Assembly (NCBI GenBank): GCA_019637795.1
Contig: JAHBUY010000003.1
Location: 133,409 to 197,408, forward strand
DNA: 64,000 nucleotides
Source of the DNA: a bacterium
Lineage (GTDB): Bacteria; Desulfobacterota; Binatia; HRBIN30; CADEER01
Reading direction: 5' to 3'
The number at the start of each line of letters is the position of its first letter. Position 1 is the first letter of the stretch. The notes beneath the pieces were generated by a model, which was given only the letters and a program-made list of their open reading frames with translations, did no database searches and was not told where the DNA came from. Both the position numbers and the translations under genes were made by a program. This document shows positions 49,650-58,200 of the stretch, one piece after another.

Positions 49650-50006
49650 TCAGGCGGCCTTGCCCTTGCCCTTGGTCTTGGCGCAGGCGCCGCAGAGGTT
49701 GTACGCGTTGTTCGGGTCTTCCACCAGGCCGTCGTCCATGTTGTGGCAGACCTTCTTGCACTCGGCGCAGATGAAGTAGACGCCCTCGATCGTCTTGTTG
49801 ATCCGTTCGCGATTGAGGATGCGCCCCTTCAGCTTCTCGATGCGGATGCCGAGCAGCGTCTCATACTGCCGCTTGATCTTCCGCCGGCCGGCTTCGTCCT
49901 TGGGAAGGTCGCTGTCCTCCTGTCCCTCGCCGGCGTCGTTCGCTTCCAGCACGCTGTAGCTCTTCTTGCCCGAGCCCTTGCTCTTCTTGCTCGCTGTGCG
50001 CGCCAT
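49650..50006 (-). CDS. Small basic zinc-ribbon protein, function unknown
   Basis: The likely start is ATG 50006 (118 residues), with GGGAG upstream. The first 20 residues are lysine- and serine-rich, then comes a charged helical segment (RRKIKRQYETLLGIRIEKLK). The C-terminus is a four-cysteine ribbon (CAECKKVC and CGAC), ending KTKGKGKAA. It resembles a nucleic-acid-binding ribbon but I do not recognise the family. It follows the 58-residue zinc-ribbon gene by 29 nt on the same strand. Confidence 0.72.
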   Translation of the reverse strand: MARTASKKSKGSGKKSYSVLEANDAGEGQEDSDLPKDEAGRRKIKRQYETLLGIRIEKLKGRILNRERINKTIEGVYFICAECKKVCHNMDDGLVEDPNNAYNLCGACAKTKGKGKAA

Positions 50007-50035
50007 CGCACTCGCTCCCGTCGCTCGCTCGGCGG

Positions 50036-50212
50036 CTACTTCGTCCGCGCCATGTAGCCACAGCCCTTGTCGCACACCCAGAAGAATCCCTTCTGCGGAC
50101 CGTAGCCGGTGAAATAGGTGACACGGCTGTCGGCTCCGCAGCTCGGGCAGGTGTGCTTCACCATCGCCGCTCCGGGCCCCTTCTGGGCGGTTTTCGCCTT
50201 CTTCTCGGCCAT
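50036..50212 (-). CDS. Very small zinc-ribbon protein (58 residues), function unknown
   Basis: This short gene starts at ATG 50212 with a near-perfect AAGGAGG ribosome-binding site and ends with TAG at 50036. The product begins MAEKKAKTAQKGPG (basic) and carries a CPSCG and CDKGCG ribbon with aromatic residues between, ending MARTK. The strong ribosome-binding site, proper start and ribbon argue that it is real. It forms a probable two-gene operon with the 118-residue zinc-ribbon gene. Confidence 0.7.
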   Translation of the reverse strand: MAEKKAKTAQKGPGAAMVKHTCPSCGADSRVTYFTGYGPQKGFFWVCDKGCGYMARTK

Positions 50213-50418
50213 GATGCGCTTCCTCCTTGGGCGCTAACTCGAACCTCGGGTCGGCAGCAGCGGGTGGTCGCGGGATTGATCGCTGTCCACGATGCCGGGC
50301 GATTGCTCACACGGCGGGCCGGAGACTGCCCGACGCTCCAGCGATACCGAAAGCCATTTCCCCAGTCAACGAGGTAGGTCGCCGCGATCGCGCGGATGTG
50401 GTAGCCGCCGCAGTTGCC

Positions 50419-51711
50419 ATGTCGCCAGCGCGCCGCCGCCGGCCGGACCGCGGCGCCACCGGTGCCGCCGTCGAGCCGCTCTCATACTGCGACTTCGTCG
50501 ACCGGGCCCTGTTCGATCCCGCATGGGGCTACTACAGCACCGGCGGGGTGCGTTTCGGCGAGGGCGGGCATTACGACACCTACCCGTTGGCGCTGTCGCC
50601 GGTCTTCGGCCGCATGGTGGCCCACTACGCCTTTCGCGTCTGGCAGCGGCGCGGTCGCCCGCCGCGCTTCGAGCTCTGCGAGCTCGGGGCCGGCAACGGC
50701 CAGCTCTGCCTCGACACCCTGCTGGGGATCGACGGCGAAGCGCGCCGGCGTCCGACGTGGCGCGCCTTTGCCGCCGCGACGCGTTACCGCATCGTCGAGC
50801 GCAGCGTCGGCCTGGTGACGCGCCAGCGCCGGACTCTCGGCCCGCTGGCGGCGCGCGTGACCTGGCAACGCGCCGACCTCGCGCAGCGCGCGCCGGCCGC
50901 CTTCGGCCCCGTCGGCCTGATCGTGGCCAACGAGGTGCTGGACTGCCTGCCGCACCACAAGGTGGTCGGCACCAGCGGCGGTCCGGGCGTCGTGCACGTG
51001 CAGCCGATGCTCCACCGCCGGCCGCTCGGCCCCGCCGCCCTCGCCGCGGCGATGCGCGACCCCGCGGCGCGCCAGCGCGTGCGCTTCCGCGAGATCGTCC
51101 GGCCGCTGCGCCAGCTCCCGGCGCTGGCCCGCTGCATCGCGCGGTACTATCCCGAGTTGCGGGACCTGCCACCGGATGCCCCGCCGGTGTTCGTCGCGCC
51201 GCGCCTGGCGTCGCTGCTGGCCAATACCGCGCGCTGCTACACGCGTGCCGACGCGATCTGGATCGACTACGGCGAGCTGCGCCGCTTCCATCTGCGCGCC
51301 CCGGAATGGCGCAAGGCCTTTGCCGGGCCGCCACGCTCCGGTCGCAGCATCTATGACGCGCCCGGCGCCGATGACATCACCTTCATGGTGGACTTCACCC
51401 TGGCCGCGGACGCGGCGCGCGATGCCGGGTGGCAGGTCGTCGCCTATGGACCGCAGGCCGAGCTGGCGCGGCTGAGCGGTATCGCGGTGGACGACGGGCT
51501 GCTGGAGGAGATCGTCCGGCAGCGGGCCCTGGTCTGGATGCTGGCCCTGGCCGGTGTCGGCGCCGAGGCAACGTGGCGCAGCGGCGCGATCGGCCACGCG
51601 CGCGGGACGACCGCCGGAGCGGAGCCGGTGCGCCGCTACGTGGCGCGCTCGCTGCGCGAGTTCCGCCGCCGCCGCGGCGCCACGTTCAAGCTGCTACTGC
51701 TGCGACGTTAG
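50419..51711 (+). CDS. SAM-dependent methyltransferase, MidA/DUF185 family
   Basis: From ATG 50419 the protein is 430 residues (an in-frame GTG at 50398 is possible). The SAM-binding motif ELCELGAGNGQLC is at about 85-97, followed by the family hallmark VANEVLDCLPHHKV. Human NDUFAF7 of this family methylates an arginine of respiratory complex I. Whether the bacterial protein does the same is unknown, and no complex I genes are in the window. Confidence 0.82.
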   Translation: MSPARRRRPDRGATGAAVEPLSYCDFVDRALFDPAWGYYSTGGVRFGEGGHYDTYPLALSPVFGRMVAHYAFRVWQRRGRPPRFELCELGAGNGQLCLDTLLGIDGEARRRPTWRAFAAATRYRIVERSVGLVTRQRRTLGPLAARVTWQRADLAQRAPAAFGPVGLIVANEVLDCLPHHKVVGTSGGPGVVHVQPMLHRRPLGPAALAAAMRDPAARQRVRFREIVRPLRQLPALARCIARYYPELRDLPPDAPPVFVAPRLASLLANTARCYTRADAIWIDYGELRRFHLRAPEWRKAFAGPPRSGRSIYDAPGADDITFMVDFTLAADAARDAGWQVVAYGPQAELARLSGIAVDDGLLEEIVRQRALVWMLALAGVGAEATWRSGAIGHARGTTAGAEPVRRYVARSLREFRRRRGATFKLLLLRR

Positions 51712-51728
51712 CCGCCAGCGCCGCCAGC

Positions 51729-54416
51729 TCAGGGGGTGATGCGGACCACGAACGACGCCGGCGGTCCGGGCTGGCCGCTGCTGTCGCGCACGCGGACGCT
51801 GACGACCGTGTCGCCGACCGGAAAGCCGAACGGCTCGGCGATCAGGGCACAGAACTGAACGGTCGTGGCCTTGACGACGAAGCCGAACTCGCCATTGCCG
51901 AACACCGTGCAGGCTTCGCTCTCGCGCCGGCCGCCGGGCAGCCCGCTGCCGTTGACGAAGCGGCAGGAGAGATCGTTGATCGCGTTCGAGATGTTCTGCG
52001 TCAGGTCGAAGCTCGGCGATGCCGGGATGCCGCCGATCATCGGCAGCATGTCGTCACAGACGGCGAGGCTGCCGTTGCCGAGCGGGCGCGAGACGATGAT
52101 CTCGAGATCCGGGCGCGTGGCGGGATCGGTGAGATCGCTGCGGAAGGCGTTGGTGCCCACCGGCCGGCGGCTCGGTCCCGGCTTGGCCTCGACCACGAGA
52201 GAGAACGAGAAGCCGAACGGTCGCACGTAGATCGGCCAGCCCTGGCTGGTGGTGCCAGACGCGGGCACGACCTCGTCGTTGGCGCGCACCAGGCCGACGT
52301 AGGTGATGTCGGCGCCGACCCGCCCAGTGGGCGTCGGCGTGCGCGTCTGCGTCGGCGTGCGGGTGATGGTCGGCGTCAGCGTGATGGTCGCGGTGCGCGT
52401 CGCCGTCCCGGTGCGGGTCGGCGTGCGCGTGACCGTCTCGGTGCGGGTCTGGGTGAACGTCGCGGTCTGAGTTCCCGTACGGGTGATGGTCCCGGTGCGG
52501 GTCGGCGTGCCGGTGACCGTCGGGATCGCGCTCGACGTTCGACTGGGCGTGGCCGTGAGGGTCCGCGTGCCGGTCGCCAGCGGCGTCGTGGTCGCCGTGC
52601 CCGTCCGGGTCAGCGTCGCGGTGGGCGGACGCGTCCCGGTGATGGTCTGCGTCGGCGTGCCGGTGCGGGTGGCGGTCGGCTGCGGCGTGCCACTGGCGGT
52701 GCGCGTCGGCGTCACGGTGGCAGTGGCCGCCACGGTTCCGGTGCTGGTTCGGCTCGGCGTCCGCGTCGGCGTGCCGGTGGCGGTGCGCGTCCCGCTCGCC
52801 GTCGCCGTGGCGGTCGGGGTGCGGGTCACGCTCGCGGTGGCGGTGAGGCTCGGGCTGCGTGAGCCCACCGGGGTGCGCGTGGGGGTGCGGGTCGAAGTGG
52901 GCGACCCGGTGGAGGTCGGCGTCTCGGTCGGCTCGGGGCGGGTATTGGTCGCCGTGGCGATCGGGGTGCGGGTGGCCGTTCGGGTGACCGTCGCGCTGCG
53001 TGTCGCGGTGCTGGTGCCGGTCGCCGGCACGGTACCGGTCACCGTGACGGTGCGGGTCGGGGTGATCGACGGCGTGCGGGTGACCGTCCGGGTGGGCGTC
53101 TGGGTTCCCGTGGCGGTCTCGGTCGGGAACGGCGTACGGGTCGGAGTGAAGGGGCTGGTGCGCGTGCGCGTCGGCGTCACAGTCAGCGTGAACGTCGCGG
53201 TGCGCGTCTCGGTGGCGGTCGGCGGGGCGGTGTCGGTGGCGGTCGGGCTCGGCCCGGGCGTGATGGTTCGAGTACGCGTGCCGGTCGCGCTCGGCGTTCC
53301 GCTGGCGGTCGGGCTTGCCGTGCGCGTCGCCGTCGCGCTGCGCGTGGGCGTCGCGGAATTGGGGGGCGTGCGGGTCGGGGTGGCCGAGCGACTGGCAGTA
53401 GCGGTAACGGTCGCGGTCGCCGGTTGGGATGCGGTTGCGGTGGGAATCGGCGTACCGGTGGCCGGGACGGCCGTCTCCGTCGCGGAGCGGGTAGGCAGCG
53501 GCGTGCCAGTAGCGGTCGGACGGGGCGTCACGGTCACCAGCGGCTCGCTGCCGACGCGCAGGAGGATCTGCATCGGGGCGCTGGGCGTGCCCGCGGTGTC
53601 GAGCACGCGGGCGGTGATGATGGTCGCACCGTTCGGGAAAGCCTCGACGGCGGACACCGGCAGGCAGAATTGGGCACGGGTGCGCGGATCGACGAAGCGC
53701 TGCACGCCGAAGCTGTCGAAGGTGCAGGCGCGAAACGGGTTGGCGGCGAATTCGAAGCGGCAGCCGATGTCGTTGAAGGCTTCGTTCAGTCCCGGGCGGG
53801 GCGCATAGCTCGGCGGAGCCAGACCGGGAACGCCGCCCTCGCCGCAGACGGCGGCGTTGCCATCGCCGAGATTGCGCGTCACCTGCACCTGCAGATCGGG
53901 CGGGTCGCCGGGGCGCGTCCGCACCAGTTGTTGCCCGATTGGCACGTTGCCGGGTCCGGGCATCGCCTCTATGACGAGGCGAAAGCCGAGGCCGCTGATC
54001 GACTGAAAGGTCGGCACCGGTAGATCCCCCGCCGGGGAGGTGACCGTGCCGTCCGCGGCGGCAATGCCCACGTAGGTGATGACCGGGCCGCTGCCGGCCG
54101 GTTGGCCGCCGCGCAGCAGCCGACCGAGGGCGGGAAAATCGGCCGCCGTGACCATGCCGTCGCCGTTGGCGTCGACGCCGCTGCAACTGACCACCGTGCC
54201 GCCGTCGACGTCGTCCACCGAGGGGCCGTCGCCGTCGGTGAGCTCGCGGCTCAACTGCGCGAGGTCGCCGTCGGTCACCAAGCCGTCGCAGTCGGCGTCA
54301 CCGGGGAGCGAGGACACCGTCGCCGCCGCGTCTCCGACGCCCAGCGCCAGGCACGCGGCCGCGGCGATCACAATCAAGACGCGATTGCTCGCCCCGCGCA
54401 CCATCCGCCAGCTCAC
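51729..54416 (-). CDS. Exported dockerin-like protein with duplicated Cys domain and Thr/Pro linker
   Basis: The longest frame is 895 residues from GTG 54416; ATG 54404 is an equally plausible start. A signal peptide ends near residue 32 (AAA/TVSS). Two dockerin/EF-hand-like calcium loops follow (DADCDGLVTDGD at 40-51, DANGDGMVTAAD at 82-93). A globular domain (about 111-288) and its homologue (about 702-895) flank a roughly 400-residue Thr/Pro/Ala/Arg linker. Both domains start ITYVG, share EA.PGP and CRF motifs, and have four cysteines with the last two exactly 20 apart. I do not recognise the domain. No anchor or sorting signal is visible. Confidence 0.85.
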   Translation of the reverse strand: MSWRMVRGASNRVLIVIAAAACLALGVGDAAATVSSLPGDADCDGLVTDGDLAQLSRELTDGDGPSVDDVDGGTVVSCSGVDANGDGMVTAADFPALGRLLRGGQPAGSGPVITYVGIAAADGTVTSPAGDLPVPTFQSISGLGFRLVIEAMPGPGNVPIGQQLVRTRPGDPPDLQVQVTRNLGDGNAAVCGEGGVPGLAPPSYAPRPGLNEAFNDIGCRFEFAANPFRACTFDSFGVQRFVDPRTRAQFCLPVSAVEAFPNGATIITARVLDTAGTPSAPMQILLRVGSEPLVTVTPRPTATGTPLPTRSATETAVPATGTPIPTATASQPATATVTATASRSATPTRTPPNSATPTRSATATRTASPTASGTPSATGTRTRTITPGPSPTATDTAPPTATETRTATFTLTVTPTRTRTSPFTPTRTPFPTETATGTQTPTRTVTRTPSITPTRTVTVTGTVPATGTSTATRSATVTRTATRTPIATATNTRPEPTETPTSTGSPTSTRTPTRTPVGSRSPSLTATASVTRTPTATATASGTRTATGTPTRTPSRTSTGTVAATATVTPTRTASGTPQPTATRTGTPTQTITGTRPPTATLTRTGTATTTPLATGTRTLTATPSRTSSAIPTVTGTPTRTGTITRTGTQTATFTQTRTETVTRTPTRTGTATRTATITLTPTITRTPTQTRTPTPTGRVGADITYVGLVRANDEVVPASGTTSQGWPIYVRPFGFSFSLVVEAKPGPSRRPVGTNAFRSDLTDPATRPDLEIIVSRPLGNGSLAVCDDMLPMIGGIPASPSFDLTQNISNAINDLSCRFVNGSGLPGGRRESEACTVFGNGEFGFVVKATTVQFCALIAEPFGFPVGDTVVSVRVRDSSGQPGPPASFVVRITP
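52323..53534 (-). repeat. Coding tandem repeat: Thr-Pro linker
   Basis: About 1.2 kb of the gene consists of degenerate units of the type TPTRT, TATAT and TPTAT. At DNA level it appears as irregular GTCGGCGTGCGGGT-like units on the plus strand. The units vary in sequence, unlike recent slippage products. Such linkers act as extended, often O-glycosylated spacers in exported proteins. Confidence 0.85.
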
Positions 54417-54425
54417 GACTTTGTC

Positions 54426-54456
54426 AGTGTATGCCCGCCCGTCCCTTCAGCGTCAA
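54426..54456 (-). promoter_or_regulatory. Weak candidate promoter of the Thr/Pro-linker gene
   Basis: On the minus strand TTGACG (54451-54456) and TACACT (54426-54431) are separated by 19 nt, slightly too long. Transcription would begin almost at GTG 54416, implying a leaderless message or use of the ATG at 54404. Confidence 0.3.
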
Positions 54457-54568
54457 CTGCGCGACACTGGCCGCGCGTCCGAAAAGCGTTGGAATTTCGG
54501 TCGACTGTGCCAGCATGCGCGAGCGCGCCGACCTCCGCCGAAGCAATCGGCGTGCGCCCTGCGGGGTA

Positions 54569-54590
54569 AAGTGACGGTCAACTGACACTT
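54569..54590. promoter_or_regulatory. Operator-like 22-bp dyad
   Basis: Two inverted half-sites, AAGTGACGGTC and (reverse strand) AAGTGTCAGTT, agree at 8 of 11 positions. The site lies about 130 nt before the XRE-type regulator and about 150 nt before the divergent gene, a position typical of a shared operator. Binding is inferred only. Confidence 0.4.
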
Positions 54591-54719
54591 CGACGCTTTC
54601 TCGACACCGCGGTCGCATAGCATGGCGTCATATGGTTCGACGATTTGTCGTCGATCCAGGTGGCATGTGCCGTGCTGGACTCACGCGCAACCCCAGGCGC
54701 AACACCAGGAGGAAAGCCA

Positions 54720-54977
54720 ATGATGACCAGCGACAGGATCAACCAGCAGGGTTCGATGATCTCCCAACTGCGCCAGCGCCTCAGCATGACGCAGGAGGAG
54801 TTCGCGCACGCCATCGGCGTCACCGTGTCCACGGTGAACCGGTGGGAGAACGGTCACATCGAGCCGAGCCGGTTGGCACGCAAGGCGATGCAGGGTCTGG
54901 CCACCCAGGCGGCGATCCCCATCGATCTCGAGGCCACCACGGCGCCGCTCATCGGGCACGTCAGCAAGTCGTTCTGA
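54720..54977 (+). CDS. Small XRE-type helix-turn-helix regulator
   Basis: From ATG 54720 (AGGAGG 7 nt before it) the protein is 85 residues; the next codon is also ATG. The HTH spans about residues 15-50 (LRQRLSMTQEEFAHAIGV, STVNRWENGHIEPS). The short C-terminal tail has no sensor domain. It lies alone on the plus strand between two large exported-protein genes and may control them. Confidence 0.88.
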   Translation: MMTSDRINQQGSMISQLRQRLSMTQEEFAHAIGVTVSTVNRWENGHIEPSRLARKAMQGLATQAAIPIDLEATTAPLIGHVSKSF

Positions 54978-54999
54978 CGGATCCGCGATCCGCGTGGGA

Positions 55000-55038
55000 G
55001 CGACCGGCGGACGCCCACTGGGCCCGTCCGCCGGTCGC
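55000..55038. terminator. Strong intergenic hairpin, 14-bp stem
   Basis: A perfect 14-bp inverted repeat (GCGACCGGCGGACG with its complement) surrounds an 11-nt loop. Outer GTGG/CCAC and GATCC/GGATC pairs extend it with bulges. It lies 23 nt after the regulator stop and could end its transcript. No U-tract follows, so it is not a textbook intrinsic terminator. Confidence 0.55.
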
Positions 55039-55050
55039 CCACTGGATCAC

Positions 55051-55071
55051 CCGCCGCGGCGAACGCGGCGG
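55051..55071. terminator. Second intergenic hairpin, 8-bp stem
   Basis: The sequence CCGCCGCG, a GCGAA loop and CGCGGCGG form a compact GC-only stem 12 nt after the first hairpin. The purpose is unclear; it may act with its neighbour as a transcript end or be part of a larger RNA fold. Confidence 0.4.
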
Positions 55072-55181
55072 CAGCCCGGGCGCCGTCAGGGGGGGCCCAG
55101 GTGTCGGCCCGATGCACCCGACGGAGCGCCGCAAAGGGCTTCCATTGAGCTCATCGGGCGCGGGTGGGAACAGCGCAGAGC

Positions 55182-55215
55182 GGCCGAGCAAGCGCGATGG
55201 AACGCTCGCTCGGCC
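55182..55215. terminator. Third intergenic hairpin near the end of the beta-helix/propeller gene
   Basis: The stem is GGCCGAGC, one A-C mismatch and AGCG, paired with CGCT and GCTCGGCC around an 8-nt loop. In the minus direction it begins about 41 nt after the stop codon of the large exported-protein gene, a good place for a transcript end, but no U-tract follows. Confidence 0.45.
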
Positions 55216-55256
55216 GGTGGCCCTGCGGACGCTGACACGACGCGGGTGCCGGCGCT

Positions 55257-58200
55257 TCAGTCCTTCTTGCGGTCGAACAGGTAGATCACCCAATCCCCGC
55301 CGGCGTTGTTGCCGGTGAGATTGGCGTTGGACTCCCAGACGACGAAGCGCCGCTTCTTGATGCGCGGCGCCTGGTTGGTGCCGAAGCGCGATCGCGACAG
55401 GAGGAGCAGCTCGCCCTTGCTGCGATCGAACTGGAAGATGCGGCGGTTGCTGGCGCCGCTCAACGTCAGATCGGCGGTGGATTCGAAGACCAGGAATCGC
55501 TTGCTGAGATTGATCACCGGGTTGGTGCTCTCGCCGCTCGGGGCGTGCGTGATCTGCTCGAAGGCGCCCGTACGCCGCGTCCAGGTGAAGACTTCGCGGC
55601 TGCCGTCGGTGTTCTGCCCGGTGACCAGATCGGCGGTCGAGGAGAAGGCGATCAGCGCGCTGTTGGCGTCGAGGCTACCGGCCCGGTTGTCGGCTGGCGC
55701 CGCGGTATTGGTGAGCTGACGAATCTCCACCGCGCCGCCGCCGCGCAGCCGCGCCAGAAACAGCTCGCGGTTGCCGTCGGCGTTGCTGGCCGCCGGCGCC
55801 CTGGGATCGTTCTGCAGGTCGCCCGTCGAGTCGAAGATCAAGCGGCGCCCATCGATGGTCGCCGGGCGGTGGTTCTCCACCGGCGGCAGCGTGTCCGTGA
55901 CCTGGATCCACTGGTTGCTGCGCGGCTTGTAGATGAAGATCTCGGTGTTGCCGTCCGCGTTCCCGCCGGTCGGATTCGCATTTGACTCGAGCACCACCAC
56001 CTTGCCGCTCATCGCCGGCACCGGGCGCTCGAAGCCCTCGGGTGGCGCACCGTCGGAGTACGACGACAACGCCGGCGCGGCCTTCTCGAAGCTCTTGCGG
56101 CTCCAGGCGTCGACCTCGCGCGAGCCGTCCACGTTGCCGCCAGCGGCATCGCTGTCGCTGTCGAACACCACCGTCTTGGCGAGGCCGGTGAGACGGGGGC
56201 CACGGCTGCTCGTGCCGGCGCCACCGTTGGTGAGCTGGGTGACGATCACGCACTCGCCGTTCAGGATGATCGGATCGGCGCTCGGGTCGCCCGGACACTG
56301 CTTGCGCCCGTTGCAACGCGTGCAGGCGCCGAGATTGGCGAAGTCACACGACAGCAGCCCCCCGAGGCAGATGCCGGTCAACGACTTCTTCGGCCGCCGA
56401 TTGAGAAGGAAGATCTCCTGGCTGGCGTCGCCATTGCTGTAGGCGCTGCGCCGATCGACGTTCATGTTCGCGCTCGACTCGAACACGATGTAGCGGCCGA
56501 AGGTGTCCAGATCCGGATTGCGCCCCGGCACCAACTGCCGCACCTCGGCGGTCTCGGTGCTGCACACGCCCTGGATGCTCGGGAAGCCCTGTGGGAACGG
56601 CTTGCAGAGAAACTCGAGGAACGTGGTGCTGGCGCCACCGACGCGATTGACGATGCGATCGCCGATGCCGGTGTAGAGGCCGCTCGGACCGGTCTGCGAG
56701 CGCCACCAGTTGAGGGACGCGTCGAGGGTCCCGGCGCCGGACTCGTTGCCCAGGCCGACCTCGTTGTGGGTGATGTTGTTGTCGTGGATCGCCGTCACCT
56801 CGGCGCCGGGACGAATGGTGATGCCATCGCCGCTGTTGTTGGCGATCGCGTTCTCGATCACCTGACTGCCGGCGCTCATCGCCGCGAGCACCAATCCCGA
56901 GGTGTTCGAGTTGGCGATGGTGTTGGCGGCGATCGTGGCGCCGATGCCCGACAGGGACACCGCCGAGCCGCTGGCGCCGCCGCCGCTGATCTGATTGGCA
57001 ATGATGCTGACCAGGATCGCCGGCGTCCCCTCCTGTTGCAGGATCTCGATGTGCGACGCGTTGCCGGCCATGGTGTTGCCTTCGATCTGGACGCAGTCGA
57101 CGCGGCGCTGCCAGCCGATGCCGATGGCACTGTTGCTGATGGTATTGTTGCTCAACGTCAGGTTCGTGCCGCGCCCTGGGCTGGCGCACGACGGTTGGCC
57201 GAGCGGGCAGATGGCGTTCGCGGAAATCGCGGAGCCACCGCTCGCCTGGATCGTCAGGCCGTCGATCACCACGCCGCTGCGCCGGATGTCGAAGGCGGTG
57301 CCGGTCGTCTGCACGATCACGCCGGGCGCGAAGGCGCGGATCTTGACCTGCTTGGTGACCTGCACCGGCTGCGTGTAGGTGCCCGGACAGATGGTGATGA
57401 TGTCGCCGTCCGCGGCGTTGTCGATCGCCGTCTGGATGTCGGGGTCGCTCGGCGCTCCGCAGCCGCCGACGAAGCGCTCGACGCCCGGATAGACCAGGCT
57501 GCAGGCGGTCGAGACGGTGCAGTCGGGCTCGCATCCGTCACCCGCGATGCCATTGCCGTCGTCGCAGCTCTCGCCAGGATCGAGATTGCCGTCGCCGCAG
57601 TAGGGCACCGGCGTGTTGGTACGGGTCGGCGTATTGGTCACCGTCGGCGTGTCGGTGATGGTCGCGGTGGGCGGATTGGTCCCGGTCGCGGTCTCGGTGG
57701 CGGTCGGCGTCGAGGAGGGCGTCGGCGTCGACGTCAGCGTGTAGATCGGCGTGCACACGGCGCCGGTGCAACCGAGGCCCGGATCGCACGTCTGGCAGGC
57801 GTCGCAGACGACGGGGGCGCTGACGCAGCCGCCGGCGTTGGCGTTGGGATTGCCGGGCTGGCAGGTGTCGGTGGTGCACAGACTGTTGTCGGCGCAGTCG
57901 GCGTCGCTCTGGCACTGGTTGACGGTGATGTTGACCGAACACGAGGCTTGCAGATTGGAGCTGTCCGTGGCGGTCATCGTGACGACGTGCGTCGTTCCGG
58001 CGTCGCCACCGATGGTGTTCCAGGTGAAGACACTGCTGACCGGGTTGGCGGTGGTTGGCAGCGACGGGGTGAAGGTCGCCCCGCTGGGCATGCCGACGGC
58101 GTTGAGCGTCACCGTCTGGCCGAAGTCGACGTCGGACGCCTGAGCGGTGAACGAAACCACGGCCCCCGGATTGACGGTGATGGTGCTGCCACAGGCCGGC

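Larger units (their letters stand above)
54417..54719. other. Intergenic region between divergent genes
   Basis: This 303-nt stretch separates the Thr/Pro-linker gene (minus) from the XRE regulator (plus). It holds a weak promoter for the minus-strand gene (54426-54456), a 22-bp dyad (54569-54590) and the AGGAGG ribosome-binding site of the regulator (54707-54712). I found no convincing plus-strand promoter and no further gene. Confidence 0.7.

Noticed and set aside
52323..53534. Repeated GTCGGCGTGCGGGT-like units that could suggest a CRISPR or satellite array
   Set aside because: Units are irregular in length and sequence, have no spacers, and are in frame within a gene encoding a Thr/Pro linker.
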